NCBI RefSeq assembly: GCF_003688995.1
Contig: NZ_PENI01000014.1
Location: 148,673 to 212,672, forward strand
Length of the DNA stretch: 64,000 nt
Source: Streptomyces shenzhenensis
Lineage (GTDB): Bacteria; Actinomycetota; Actinomycetes; Streptomycetales; Streptomycetaceae
Direction of reading: 5' to 3'
Made by a program: the position numbers and the translations under genes. Below, piece after piece: positions 16,661 through 23,973 of this stretch; position 1 is the first letter of the stretch; every line of letters starts with the position of its first letter. The notes below the pieces were generated by a model, which saw only the letters and a list, made by a program, of their open reading frames with translations, ran no database searches and was not told where the DNA came from.

Positions 16661-17461
16661 TCAGCCGGGGGTCGACCGGCCCAGGCGCCAGTAGCCGAAG
16701 AACGAGATGTCTCGCTTGGGCACACCACGGTCGTTGACCAGATGCCGCCGCAACGTCGTGGCCAGCCGAGACTCGCCCGCGACCCATGTGTAGAAGCGGC
16801 CGGACGGCAGCGACGCGCGGCGCACCGCGTCCAGCGCCAAGGTGCCGGGCCGCAGATCTTCGTCGTCGCGGCTGAACCAGTGGATGCGGGCGCCGGCGGG
16901 CGCCTCGACGGACCGGATGTCGGCCGCGGCCGCCACTTCCAGGTAGACCTCCGTGGCCAATGAGGGCGGTGTTCCGTCGAGGATCGACAGGATGGCGGGC
17001 AGTGCGGTCTCGTCGCCGACCAGCAGCTGCCCCTCCGCGTGCTCCGGCAGCCGGTACATGGTGCCGATGTCGAAGATCCCCGCCGGGTCGCCCGGCTCGG
17101 CCCGGCGCACCCAGGACGACATGGGCGAGTCACCGTGCACGGCGAACTCGATGTCGATCTCGTCGTCCGCGGGCCGCGCGCGCCGGATCGTCAGGTTGCG
17201 GACCCACGGGCGCACCGACTTCGGCAGCAGCATCAGCTGGGCGATCCATGCCTCGTTCGAGACGGTCGGCATCCGCAACGCGGTCTGTCCCTCGCGTGGG
17301 AAGAACAGGCGAACCGCTTGGTCGTTGCCGGCGACGACCAGGTCCCGTACGGCCGGGCCGCCCAGGGTGACGCTCGCGAAGCCCGGTGTGAGGAACTCAC
17401 GGCGGCGCACCTCCAACGTGATCATCGTGCGTGACTCAGGCAGGTACACCTTGGGGATCAC
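16661..17461 (-). CDS. Siderophore-interacting protein (FAD-dependent ferric reductase family)
   Basis: A 266-residue protein of the SIP/ViuB family, which releases iron from ferric siderophores by reduction. Visible landmarks are VRNLTIRRARP (FAD-binding), HGDSPMSSWV, a phosphate-loop-like GDETALPAILSIL, and a C-terminal HWFSRDD and AGESR region. The start at GTG 17461 follows a G-rich stretch. The adjacent multidomain reductase could act as its electron partner. No siderophore biosynthesis or uptake gene is visible in the window. Confidence 0.85.
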   Translation of the reverse strand: MIPKVYLPESRTMITLEVRRREFLTPGFASVTLGGPAVRDLVVAGNDQAVRLFFPREGQTALRMPTVSNEAWIAQLMLLPKSVRPWVRNLTIRRARPADDEIDIEFAVHGDSPMSSWVRRAEPGDPAGIFDIGTMYRLPEHAEGQLLVGDETALPAILSILDGTPPSLATEVYLEVAAAADIRSVEAPAGARIHWFSRDDEDLRPGTLALDAVRRASLPSGRFYTWVAGESRLATTLRRHLVNDRGVPKRDISFFGYWRLGRSTPG

Positions 17462-17509
17462 AGCCTGCCCCCCACATCCGGCACGGCCTTGTTCTTGCAG
17501 GTCATGGCA

Positions 17510-17525
17510 CTATTGTGAGTAATAG
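17510..17525. promoter_or_regulatory. Inverted repeat CTATT-N6-AATAG between SIP and broken TetR genes
   Basis: A 5-bp perfect dyad (17510-17514 and 17521-17525) in the 111-base divergent gap between the SIP gene and a TetR relic. The stretch is AT-richer than its surroundings. It is a reasonable operator for the lost TetR regulator, which would leave the SIP-reductase pair without its local repressor. Confidence 0.35.
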
Positions 17526-17572
17526 CTCAGCTCTTTGGCTACTCGCTTTTCGTGCCTTGAGGAGGCTCCCGG

Positions 17573-17946
17573 ATGCCGTCGGCCGACCGCCGTCTTCAGC
17601 CACGTCGCAAGCCCCGCCAGGTGCGCCCGGAACTCGCTCACGACCGCGCCCTCACCGCGGCTGCTCACGTTTTCGCCGAGCACGGCTACGCCGCGGCACC
17701 ACCAACCGCATCGCCGAGGTGTGCGACCTCCTCGCCCGCCACCCCGACGTCCACGTACAAGACCTCGACACCGCGGCCGAGTTGATCGTGTTCACCGTGG
17801 AGACGAACACGCACAAGCTCATGACCTACCCGCGGACCACCCCGGTCGAGACGTTCGAGAACGAACTGGCGCCCATGGCCACTCGCCATCTGCGCGGCCG
17901 CTACTCACGGACCCCGCCCTGCGGGTCTTCCCCGGTCAGGTCATGA
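17573..17946 (+). pseudogene. Broken TetR-family regulator
   Basis: Starts at ATG 17573 behind a good AGGAGG site. The N-terminus is TetR-like (LAHDRALTAAAHVFAEHGYA), then the frame shifts near 17695, where one G seems lost, and continues as GTTNRIAE. After that the recognition helix and most of the ligand domain are deleted, and the frame jumps to a C-terminal helix (TAAELIVFTVETNTHKLM) ending RHLRG. Only about 110 of some 190 residues remain. It is divergent from the SIP operon, which it probably once controlled. Confidence 0.75.
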
Positions 17947-18143
17947 CCTGCGTCCTCGACCCGCCCGCGCCGCCTGCCGGCTGAGTACTGGCGAACGCAG
18001 CAGTCGCCGCACCCCCGACATCGACGACCCCAGCTCGCCCGACTCCAGCAGGTCATCGCCAACCACCAGTGCCCCGGTCATGAGCACGAACCGCACAGCC
18101 GACGGCAAGCCGGACCAGCCCGAGCCGGTCGTTGGTCACAACG

Positions 18144-18171
18144 TTGACACTTTCCTATATGGGCATATGAT
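18144..18171 (+). promoter_or_regulatory. Consensus promoter and ArsR operator, leaderless transcript likely
   Basis: TTGACA at 18144-18149, a 16-base spacer and TATGAT at 18166-18171 form a near-perfect housekeeping promoter. The ATG of the ArsR gene begins at 18178, where transcription would start, so the mRNA is probably leaderless. An inverted repeat ATATG-GG-CATAT (18157-18168) overlaps the -10 box and is a good candidate operator for autorepression. Confidence 0.75.
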
Positions 18172-18177
18172 GACGCC

Positions 18178-18540
18178 ATGGCACGAGCGGCGACGACCTC
18201 GGATGCGTTCAACGCGATCGCCGAACCGCAGCGGCGGAAGATCCTGGTGCTGCTGCGGGGCGGCGAGCGGCCCGTGACCGAACTGGCGCGGGACCTGGGG
18301 ATGACCCTGCCGCAGGCGTCCAAGCACCTGCGGGTGCTCCGCGAGGTCGGGCTCGTGCGGGTCCGCGGGGCGGGCAAGCAGCGGCTGTACGGCCTGGACG
18401 CCAGCGGGCTGCGGCCGGTCCACGAGTGGGTGGGCGGCTTCGAACGGTTCTGGAGCGAGACCTTCGACCGGCTGGACGAGTACGTGCGCGATCTGAAACA
18501 GGCAAGGCAGGAGGAACCACCGGATGACGACGACCAGTAG
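18178..18540 (+). CDS. ArsR-family transcriptional regulator
   Basis: A 120-residue winged-helix regulator: EPQRRKILVLLRGGERPVTE, then a recognition helix LPQASKHLRVLREVGLV and the wing VRGAGKQRLYGLD. No Cys metal site is visible in the helix, consistent with the non-metal subgroup that accompanies SRPBCC proteins. The gene overlaps the SRPBCC gene by 17 bases. The preceding promoter overlaps a dyad and lies just upstream of the ATG, suggesting autoregulation of the three-gene operon 18178-19722. Confidence 0.9.
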   Translation: MARAATTSDAFNAIAEPQRRKILVLLRGGERPVTELARDLGMTLPQASKHLRVLREVGLVRVRGAGKQRLYGLDASGLRPVHEWVGGFERFWSETFDRLDEYVRDLKQARQEEPPDDDDQ

Positions 18541-19045
18541 CGGCGGCGAGCCCGACCGCACGACCACGGACCGCGAGATCGTGATCTCCCGGGCCATCGG
18601 TGCCCCACGGGAGCTGGTGTTCGAGGCGTTCACGCAGGTCCGGCACTTGTCTCGGTGGTGGGGACCGGAAGGGTTCACCACCACGACGCGGTCCTTCGAG
18701 TTCCGCGCGGGCGGGGAGTGGGCCTTCGTGATGCACGGACCGGACGGGACCGACTACCAGGAGTGGATCACCTGGACCGAGATCGTCCCGCCGGAGCGGA
18801 TCGCGCTGGTGCACGGCGAGTCCCGCGACGACCCCAACGCCTTCGAGTCGGTCCTGACCTTCGAGCCGGCCGGCGAGGAGACCCGGATCGTGATGCGCAC
18901 GGTGTTCCCCACCAAGGAACTGCGCGACGAGGCGGTGGAGAAATACCACGCGATCGAGGGCGGCGAGCAGACGCTGCGCAACCTGGCGGTCTACGTCGCC
19001 GAAATCACCTGCAACGAGACCACACCGAAGGGAGCGGATGGCTGA
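18524..19045 (+). CDS. SRPBCC (AHSA1-like) domain protein
   Basis: A 173-residue START/SRPBCC-fold protein. Landmarks are VISRAIGAPRELVFEAFTQV, RWWGPEGFTTTT, FRAGGEWAFVMHGPDGTDY and a C-terminal helix preceded by MRTVFPTKELRDEAVEKY. The fold has a hydrophobic cavity that binds small ligands; no catalytic function is established for this group. The consistent pairing with ArsR regulators suggests that it binds or transforms the signal. It is co-translated with the ArsR gene and with the following DHFR-like gene, whose ATG shares one base with its stop. Confidence 0.85.
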   Translation: MTTTSSGGEPDRTTTDREIVISRAIGAPRELVFEAFTQVRHLSRWWGPEGFTTTTRSFEFRAGGEWAFVMHGPDGTDYQEWITWTEIVPPERIALVHGESRDDPNAFESVLTFEPAGEETRIVMRTVFPTKELRDEAVEKYHAIEGGEQTLRNLAVYVAEITCNETTPKGADG

Positions 19046-19722
19046 TGGCCGGGAAGGTGTTCTTCAGCGTGACGATGTCGCTCGACGGCTTCATCGCGCC
19101 GGAGCCCGTGCCCGTCGAGGACGTCTTCTCGCCCGGAGGTCAGAACGACCCGAGGGTCCAGCGCTGGATGACGAAGTGGTCGGAACTGCAGGCGTGGGCG
19201 TTCCCGCAGCGGTGGTTCAGGGAGAATCTCAAGCTCGGCGAGGGCGGCGAGGAAGGACTCGACAACGACATCGCACGGGCGACGTACGAGCGCACCGGTG
19301 TGAGCGTCATGGGCAAGCACATGTTCGACGCCGGCGAGCGGGCATGGCCGGAGGAGGCGCCGTTCCACACCCCGGTGTTCGTCGTCACCCACACCAGGCG
19401 TGACCCGTGGGAGCGGCCGGGCGGCACCACCTTCCACTTCGTCAACGACGGCATCTCCAGCGCACTGGACCAGGCCCGCGAGGCCGCCGGCGACCGCGAC
19501 GTCCGCATCGCCGGCGGTGCCGAGACGATCCAGGAGTACCTCGACAGCGGCCTGATCGACGAGTTCTCGATCACCCTCGCGCCCGTGCTGTTCGGCACCG
19601 GCATCCGCCTGTTCGACCGCTTGGACCCTGCCCGCCTCGCCCTCGACCAGACCCGCACGGACGCATCATCCCGGGTGACCCACCTGACCTACACCGTCAG
19701 GAAGCCCACCCGAGGCGGCTGA
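19045..19722 (+). CDS. Dihydrofolate-reductase-family (RibD C-terminal-like) protein
   Basis: A 225-residue protein with the RibD/DHFR fold: VFFSVTMSLDGFIA at the N-terminus, GVSVMGKHMFDAGE in the middle, and IAGGAETIQEYLDSGLIDEF near the C-terminus. These proteins bind NADPH and reduce an unidentified substrate; they are not the essential folate enzyme. The ATG at 19045 overlaps the TGA of the SRPBCC gene. It is the last gene of the ArsR-SRPBCC-DHFR operon. Confidence 0.85.
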   Translation: MAGKVFFSVTMSLDGFIAPEPVPVEDVFSPGGQNDPRVQRWMTKWSELQAWAFPQRWFRENLKLGEGGEEGLDNDIARATYERTGVSVMGKHMFDAGERAWPEEAPFHTPVFVVTHTRRDPWERPGGTTFHFVNDGISSALDQAREAAGDRDVRIAGGAETIQEYLDSGLIDEFSITLAPVLFGTGIRLFDRLDPARLALDQTRTDASSRVTHLTYTVRKPTRGG

Positions 19723-19743
19723 TCTTCTGTCGTGCTGGTCGGG

Positions 19744-20184
19744 TTACAGGTCGTCGGGGAGAAGGCGGAATGCTTTGTGCCCGGTCAAGGGCCGGATCAT
19801 GCGGAAGTGCCGGTCGGTGGTGAACAGAACCTCGGTTCGGTAAGCGGCGGCCAGGGCAACGTTCATAGCGTCGGTCAGTCCGACGCCTTTCCCCTGGTCG
19901 GCATCGGCGTAGCCTTCGGCGACTGCGATCGCCGTGCTCAGGTGCGCGGCAAGGGGCGGGATCTCGAAGCGGCGCATGGCCGTATTCCGCTCAATGAACC
20001 GTGCTGCGGTGAGGGCTTTGCGGGCTCCGCCCCGTGTCGCGATCAGGTAGTCCAGTTCGGCCAGGACCATGGGGGAGATGACGAGGTGGCTGACCGCGGC
20101 GAGAGCTTCCTTGTGCGTGCCATGGCCGGTGAGCTTCGGATCGAGGAGGCGGTAGAGGGCGTTGGTGTCGGCAATCGCGATCAC
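19744..20184 (-). CDS. PIN-domain toxin (VapC-like)
   Basis: A 146-residue PIN-domain ribonuclease. The acidic residues of the active site are visible: Asp6 in IADTNAL, a Glu in LAELDYLI, and Asp residues in LTDAMNVAL and TTDRHF. The GTG start lies 2 bases after the antitoxin stop. VapC toxins cleave tRNA or rRNA when free of antitoxin. The gene converges with the DHFR-like gene. Confidence 0.85.
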   Translation of the reverse strand: MIAIADTNALYRLLDPKLTGHGTHKEALAAVSHLVISPMVLAELDYLIATRGGARKALTAARFIERNTAMRRFEIPPLAAHLSTAIAVAEGYADADQGKGVGLTDAMNVALAAAYRTEVLFTTDRHFRMIRPLTGHKAFRLLPDDL

Positions 20185-20186
20185 GG

Positions 20187-20438
20187 TCAGGCGCCCATTC
20201 CCCTGAGCGACTCCTCGATCTCGTCGTCCGTGAGGTCGGGAAGACCAAGGTCGGGAAGGTCGATCGCCCCCATGGGGTCCGTGGGGTGCGGGGGGATGTC
20301 TTCGTCGTCGATCGGCACCACCCGGGCCACCGCGACGCCGTTCTTGGTGACGGTGACGGTCTCCCCGCGCGCTGCTGCAGCAAGGATCTGCGAGGACTTC
20401 TGGTTGAACTCTCGAGCCGTGGCTTCCATGTAGTACAT
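20187..20438 (-). CDS. Phd/YefM-type antitoxin of the VapBC-like pair
   Basis: An 83-residue protein starting at ATG 20438, or 80 residues from ATG 20429. The N-terminal half has the Phd/YefM DNA-binding pattern EATAREFNQKSSQILAAA followed by GETVTVTKNGVAVARVVP. The C-terminus is acidic (DLPDLTDDEIEESLRG), as expected for a toxin-neutralising tail. No ribosome site precedes either ATG, suggesting a leaderless transcript. A perfect dyad overlaps the start and probably serves as operator. Confidence 0.85.
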   Translation of the reverse strand: MYYMEATAREFNQKSSQILAAAARGETVTVTKNGVAVARVVPIDDEDIPPHPTDPMGAIDLPDLGLPDLTDDEIEESLRGMGA

Positions 20439-20447
20439 GTTACTACA
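20429..20447. promoter_or_regulatory. Inverted repeat TGTAGTA-N5-TACTACA over the antitoxin start
   Basis: A perfect 7-bp dyad separated by 5 bases that contains one candidate ATG and ends in the other. Its position at the 5-prime end of a toxin-antitoxin operon is typical for autoregulation by the antitoxin-toxin complex. It is markedly AT-richer than its surroundings. Confidence 0.65.
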
Positions 20448-20521
20448 GCATGCTGGGCGAGGAAACCGGCGAGGGCACCGCTGCTCCGCCCGGGGCGCGC
20501 GCCACACAGCGGTCCGGGCGT

Positions 20522-21628
20522 TCACCGGTGTTCGAACGGCACGTAGTCGAGGTCGTAGCCGAAGTAGCGCGGGCCGACCAGGGACAGTCCCCGCTCGGTG
20601 CGCCAGCGCGGGTCGGACGGCGCGACCAGCACGGAGGCCCGCATGCCGTAACCGAGGTTCTCCGTGGTGATCGGTGCCCCGCCGTCCGACTCGACCACAC
20701 AGATGAGGTCCGGCACCGTGGCCACGATCCGCCCGTCGTACCGAGCGACGAGATTCTCGTTCTGGAATTCGATCTCGAAGCGCTCCGCCGGATCGCCCGC
20801 GCCGGCCAGGACCGCACGCCCGCGGACAAAGCCGCCGACAGTACGTCGTTCCACACCGGTGACCTTCCCCCTGAAGACGACCCTGCCGTCCAGTTCGGCG
20901 GCGATCACGGCCGGGACGTCACGGTGATCGCTTCGACTGCGCCGGTGCAGACGGCCGAGCCGGTGCGCCCAGGACAGCGTGCCGGGAATGTACGCCGCAC
21001 GCGCGTCGGCCCCCGCCATCGGATACATCGCGTAGCTAGCCGTACAGCCCATCGACACCGCCACCGCGCGCGCGATGTGCTCGGCCCAGTCGTTCTGCGG
21101 CGAACGCAGCACCAGCGTGTTGCCCTTCTCGTCCGCCAGGCCCAGCGGTGTGGCCGAGATACCGAGCAGGCCAGGCGTGAGCATCTGCAGCTCCGGGAAG
21201 GCACGACCCATCCCGTCGGCGTCGACCAGCGGAAGCCCCAGCCGGGCGGCGGCCACGATCGGCACCATCGAGTTCCCTCCGCCGATCTCGGTGCACACGA
21301 TGTGGGTGACCGGGTGCGGCAGGGCGGCGTCCAGCGCCTTCACCGCGTCGGTGACCTCCTCGGCACCCTGGATCTTCTCCAGCCCGATCGTCGGGGCCCC
21401 GATGACGCCCACGGCCACGACGACGGCGTCGTCGGGCAGTTCGCCAAGCGGTGTGATCCGTACCGGACCGTGCTGGGCGAGGGCCACATCGGCCAGGAGC
21501 CGGCCGACGTACGGGTCACCGCCGCCTCCGGTGCCCAGGATCGCCGCCCCGGTCGCGATGTCCTTCAGGTCCTCGCGCGTCACACTCGACAGGGTGCTCG
21601 TCCCCGTGTCCGTTCCCGGTGCCGTCAT
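20522..21628 (-). CDS. DUF917 (S-methylthiohydantoin desulfurase-like) family protein, copy 1
   Basis: A 368-residue protein recognised as DUF917 by AILGTGGGGDPYVGRLL near the N-terminus, THIVCTEIGGGNSMVP near residue 110, LVDADGMGRAFPELQM and a C-terminal domain ending in a YFGYDLDY motif. Family members are linked to ring-opened or sulfur-modified hydantoins. Its ATG overlaps the hydantoinase stop (ATGA), so it is the last member of the minus-strand operon 28486-20522. A second homologue, divergently transcribed, lies at 28635. The physiological substrate is unknown. Confidence 0.75.
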   Translation of the reverse strand: MTAPGTDTGTSTLSSVTREDLKDIATGAAILGTGGGGDPYVGRLLADVALAQHGPVRITPLGELPDDAVVVAVGVIGAPTIGLEKIQGAEEVTDAVKALDAALPHPVTHIVCTEIGGGNSMVPIVAAARLGLPLVDADGMGRAFPELQMLTPGLLGISATPLGLADEKGNTLVLRSPQNDWAEHIARAVAVSMGCTASYAMYPMAGADARAAYIPGTLSWAHRLGRLHRRSRSDHRDVPAVIAAELDGRVVFRGKVTGVERRTVGGFVRGRAVLAGAGDPAERFEIEFQNENLVARYDGRIVATVPDLICVVESDGGAPITTENLGYGMRASVLVAPSDPRWRTERGLSLVGPRYFGYDLDYVPFEHR

Positions 21629-23211
21629 CGCTTCTCTCCAGCCCGGCGCTCGTCCGCGGGTGCGAGGCCGGTGACGTCGAGGTCTCCGACCGCCTTGGCA
21701 CGCACCCGCACCGAGTCACCGGGCAGATAGGAAATGGGGATCTCGTCCAGCATCACGACCTCCACCGAGCCGGGCCGCGCGCCGGCCGCCACGGCCCGTT
21801 CCACGGCCTCGTTCCTCGCGGACTCGAGCACGTCCTCCCGGCTGCGCCCGCCGACGTTGTAGATCCGGTCCACCTCGCCGCCGATCTGCGCGATCGCCGC
21901 GCCCAGCGCGTTGGCCACCCCCGCGTTCGGCGGCCGGACCACGGTGTCGAAGCCGGGCAGTTCCGATCCGACCAGAATGGCCCCGCCTCCCACGAGCACC
22001 GCCGGCGTCGGCTGCAGCGAGGTGCGCATCAGGTCGGCCACCTGACCGATGCGCACGGCCATGTGGTCCATGGCAGCCCGTACGAAAGCCGGGCTCAGGT
22101 CCTTGACCAGGGAACGGTCGCCGACGTCGGCGGCCCGTGCAGCCACCGCCACATCGGTGGCGGTGAGCGTGTCTCCGCCGAACACCCGGGCCCGCGAGGT
22201 CAGTTCGAAACCGACGCTCGCCGGCCCGATGGCGGTGGGGTCGTCCGCGTCGACGACGGAGCCGCCCCCGATGCCCAGTGCGATGACGTCGGGCATCCGG
22301 AAGTTCGTCCGTACGCCGCCGATGTCCACCTCGCTGCCCGCCTGGCGCGGGAAGGAGTTGATCAGCATGCCGATGTCCGAGGTCGTCCCACCGATGTCCA
22401 CGACCACGCAGTCCCGCAGCCCGGACAGGACGGCCGCGCCCCGCATCGAGTTGGTAGGACCCGAGGCGAACGTGGCGACTGGATAGTTGCGTGCGTACAT
22501 CACGTCCATCAACGTTCCGTCGTTCTGCGACAGGTAGACCGGAGCGGTGATGCCGGTCACGGCCAGGGCGTCCGTCAGGGCGGCGGTGACCTGCTCGGCC
22601 ACGGCCAGCAGGGAGGCGTTGACGATGGTGGCGTTCTCCCGCTCGATCAGGCCGATCCGCCCGATGCGGTGCGACAGGGAGAACCGCGCGCCGGGCAGTT
22701 GCTCGCGCAGGATCTCCTCGGCCTGGAGCTCCATCTCGTGGGAGACCGGCGAGAAGACCGAACTGATCGCGACCGCCTCCACGCCGTCGGCGGCGAGCCG
22801 CTCACCGATGGCACGCAGTTCGTCCGGCCGCACCCGGGAGATCGGGCGGCCGTCGTACTCGGTGCCCCCGTGCGCCATGTACGCATGGTTGCCCAGTGCC
22901 CTGCTCAGGTCCTCCGGCCAGTCCACCATGGGCGGCACACCCGTCGAGGACGGCAGGCACAGCCGTACGATCCCGGTGGGCACCAACTGACGCCGTGAGA
23001 CGACCGCGTTGGTGAACTGCGTGGTGCCGATCATCACCGCGTCGACCAGCCCGGGACCCGCCCCCGCCTGGGCGAGGATCGACCGCAGTGCGGAGACGAC
23101 TCCACCGGTGACGTCCTTGCTGGTCGGCTGCTTGACACTGCCGACCAGCCGGTCGCCGTCGAGCAGAACCGCGTCGGTATTCGTCCCGCCGACGTCGATG
23201 CCGATTCTCAT
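21625..23211 (-). CDS. Hydantoinase/oxoprolinase (HyuA-like) family protein
   Basis: A 528-residue protein with an acetate-kinase-like ATPase fold. It begins MRIGIDVGGTNTDAVLLDGD, the phosphate-binding signature of HyuA/oxoprolinase proteins, and has MIGTTQFTNAVVSRR and VVVDIGGTTSDIGML. It is expected to open a lactam or hydantoin ring with ATP. It is shorter than two-domain 5-oxoprolinase (about 1,200 residues) and lacks a HyuB partner in the window, so DUF917 may be its functional partner. It follows the racemase gene by 6 bases. Confidence 0.85.
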   Translation of the reverse strand: MRIGIDVGGTNTDAVLLDGDRLVGSVKQPTSKDVTGGVVSALRSILAQAGAGPGLVDAVMIGTTQFTNAVVSRRQLVPTGIVRLCLPSSTGVPPMVDWPEDLSRALGNHAYMAHGGTEYDGRPISRVRPDELRAIGERLAADGVEAVAISSVFSPVSHEMELQAEEILREQLPGARFSLSHRIGRIGLIERENATIVNASLLAVAEQVTAALTDALAVTGITAPVYLSQNDGTLMDVMYARNYPVATFASGPTNSMRGAAVLSGLRDCVVVDIGGTTSDIGMLINSFPRQAGSEVDIGGVRTNFRMPDVIALGIGGGSVVDADDPTAIGPASVGFELTSRARVFGGDTLTATDVAVAARAADVGDRSLVKDLSPAFVRAAMDHMAVRIGQVADLMRTSLQPTPAVLVGGGAILVGSELPGFDTVVRPPNAGVANALGAAIAQIGGEVDRIYNVGGRSREDVLESARNEAVERAVAAGARPGSVEVVMLDEIPISYLPGDSVRVRAKAVGDLDVTGLAPADERRAGEKR

Positions 23212-23217
23212 GAGCCC

Positions 23218-23973
23218 TCAACCCCGCGTCGTGGCGAACGGATAGCCCACCACCGGCTTGAGTTCGGGATCCGGATGCGAGCGCTTGGAGTGGCTCAGCC
23301 CGACCCGCACCAGGGCCTGGGCAACACCGACCGCCAACGGCACCGGGTCGATCACGGGGACGCCCTCCACCCCGGCGCCCGCCAGCAGCCGCTCCATCCG
23401 CCGTGTCATACCGATCATCCCGGTGCAGCCCAGGACGAGGACGTGCGCGCCGTCCTCGCGGACCGCGGCCGCGCCCGTCTCGGCGAGCCGCCGCGCCACG
23501 AGTTCCTCCTGCTCCCCGTCCAACGCGAGCACCGGGATGTCCACCGAACGCACCGAGGCCAGCGACGACTCGAGGCCGTAGGTGCGCGCGGCGATGCGGA
23601 ACCGGGACACCAGCCTCGGCAGCACGGCCAGCACCGTGAAGGAGTCACCGATCAGCGAGGCCATGTGCATCGCGGTGTGGCCTGCCCCGAGGACGGGGAT
23701 GCCGACGGCTTCCCGCAGGGCGTCGAGACCGGGGTCGCCCATGCAGTCGACGACCACCGCCGAGGCGCCCTCGGCCTCGCTCTGCCGGGCGAGCGCGATG
23801 AGTGCGGGCACGGCCAGCGACTCGTCCAGCGCGCCCTCGATGGAGGCGGGCCCGGTGGTGACCTGACGGAGTCTCACCCGTGCGCCCTGCACCGGTACGG
23901 TCTCCACCGAGCCGAGGCCCTGGGACACGATCGGGCGCAGTACGTCGATGACCGGCTCGTGTGCCGTCGTCAT
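23218..23973 (-). CDS. Aspartate/glutamate/hydantoin racemase family protein
   Basis: A 251-residue PLP-independent racemase. Both catalytic cysteines are visible: the first in VVDCMGDPGLDAL and the second in VLGCTGMIGMT. The N-terminus lacks the usual first strand of longer family members but shows VSQGLGSVETV. The pair with a HyuA-like ring-opening enzyme points to a hydantoin racemase that makes both isomers accessible. Its start overlaps the fucosidase stop by 4 bases. Confidence 0.8.
   Translation of the reverse strand: MTTAHEPVIDVLRPIVSQGLGSVETVPVQGARVRLRQVTTGPASIEGALDESLAVPALIALARQSEAEGASAVVVDCMGDPGLDALREAVGIPVLGAGHTAMHMASLIGDSFTVLAVLPRLVSRFRIAARTYGLESSLASVRSVDIPVLALDGEQEELVARRLAETGAAAVREDGAHVLVLGCTGMIGMTRRMERLLAGAGVEGVPVIDPVPLAVGVAQALVRVGLSHSKRSHPDPELKPVVGYPFATTRG

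Noticed and set aside
15397..17133. 578-codon minus-strand frame overlapping the reductase fusion and SIP genes
   Set aside because: Same strand but other frame, Arg/Pro-rich, without domain motifs; the true frames carry clear FAD and iron-sulfur signatures.
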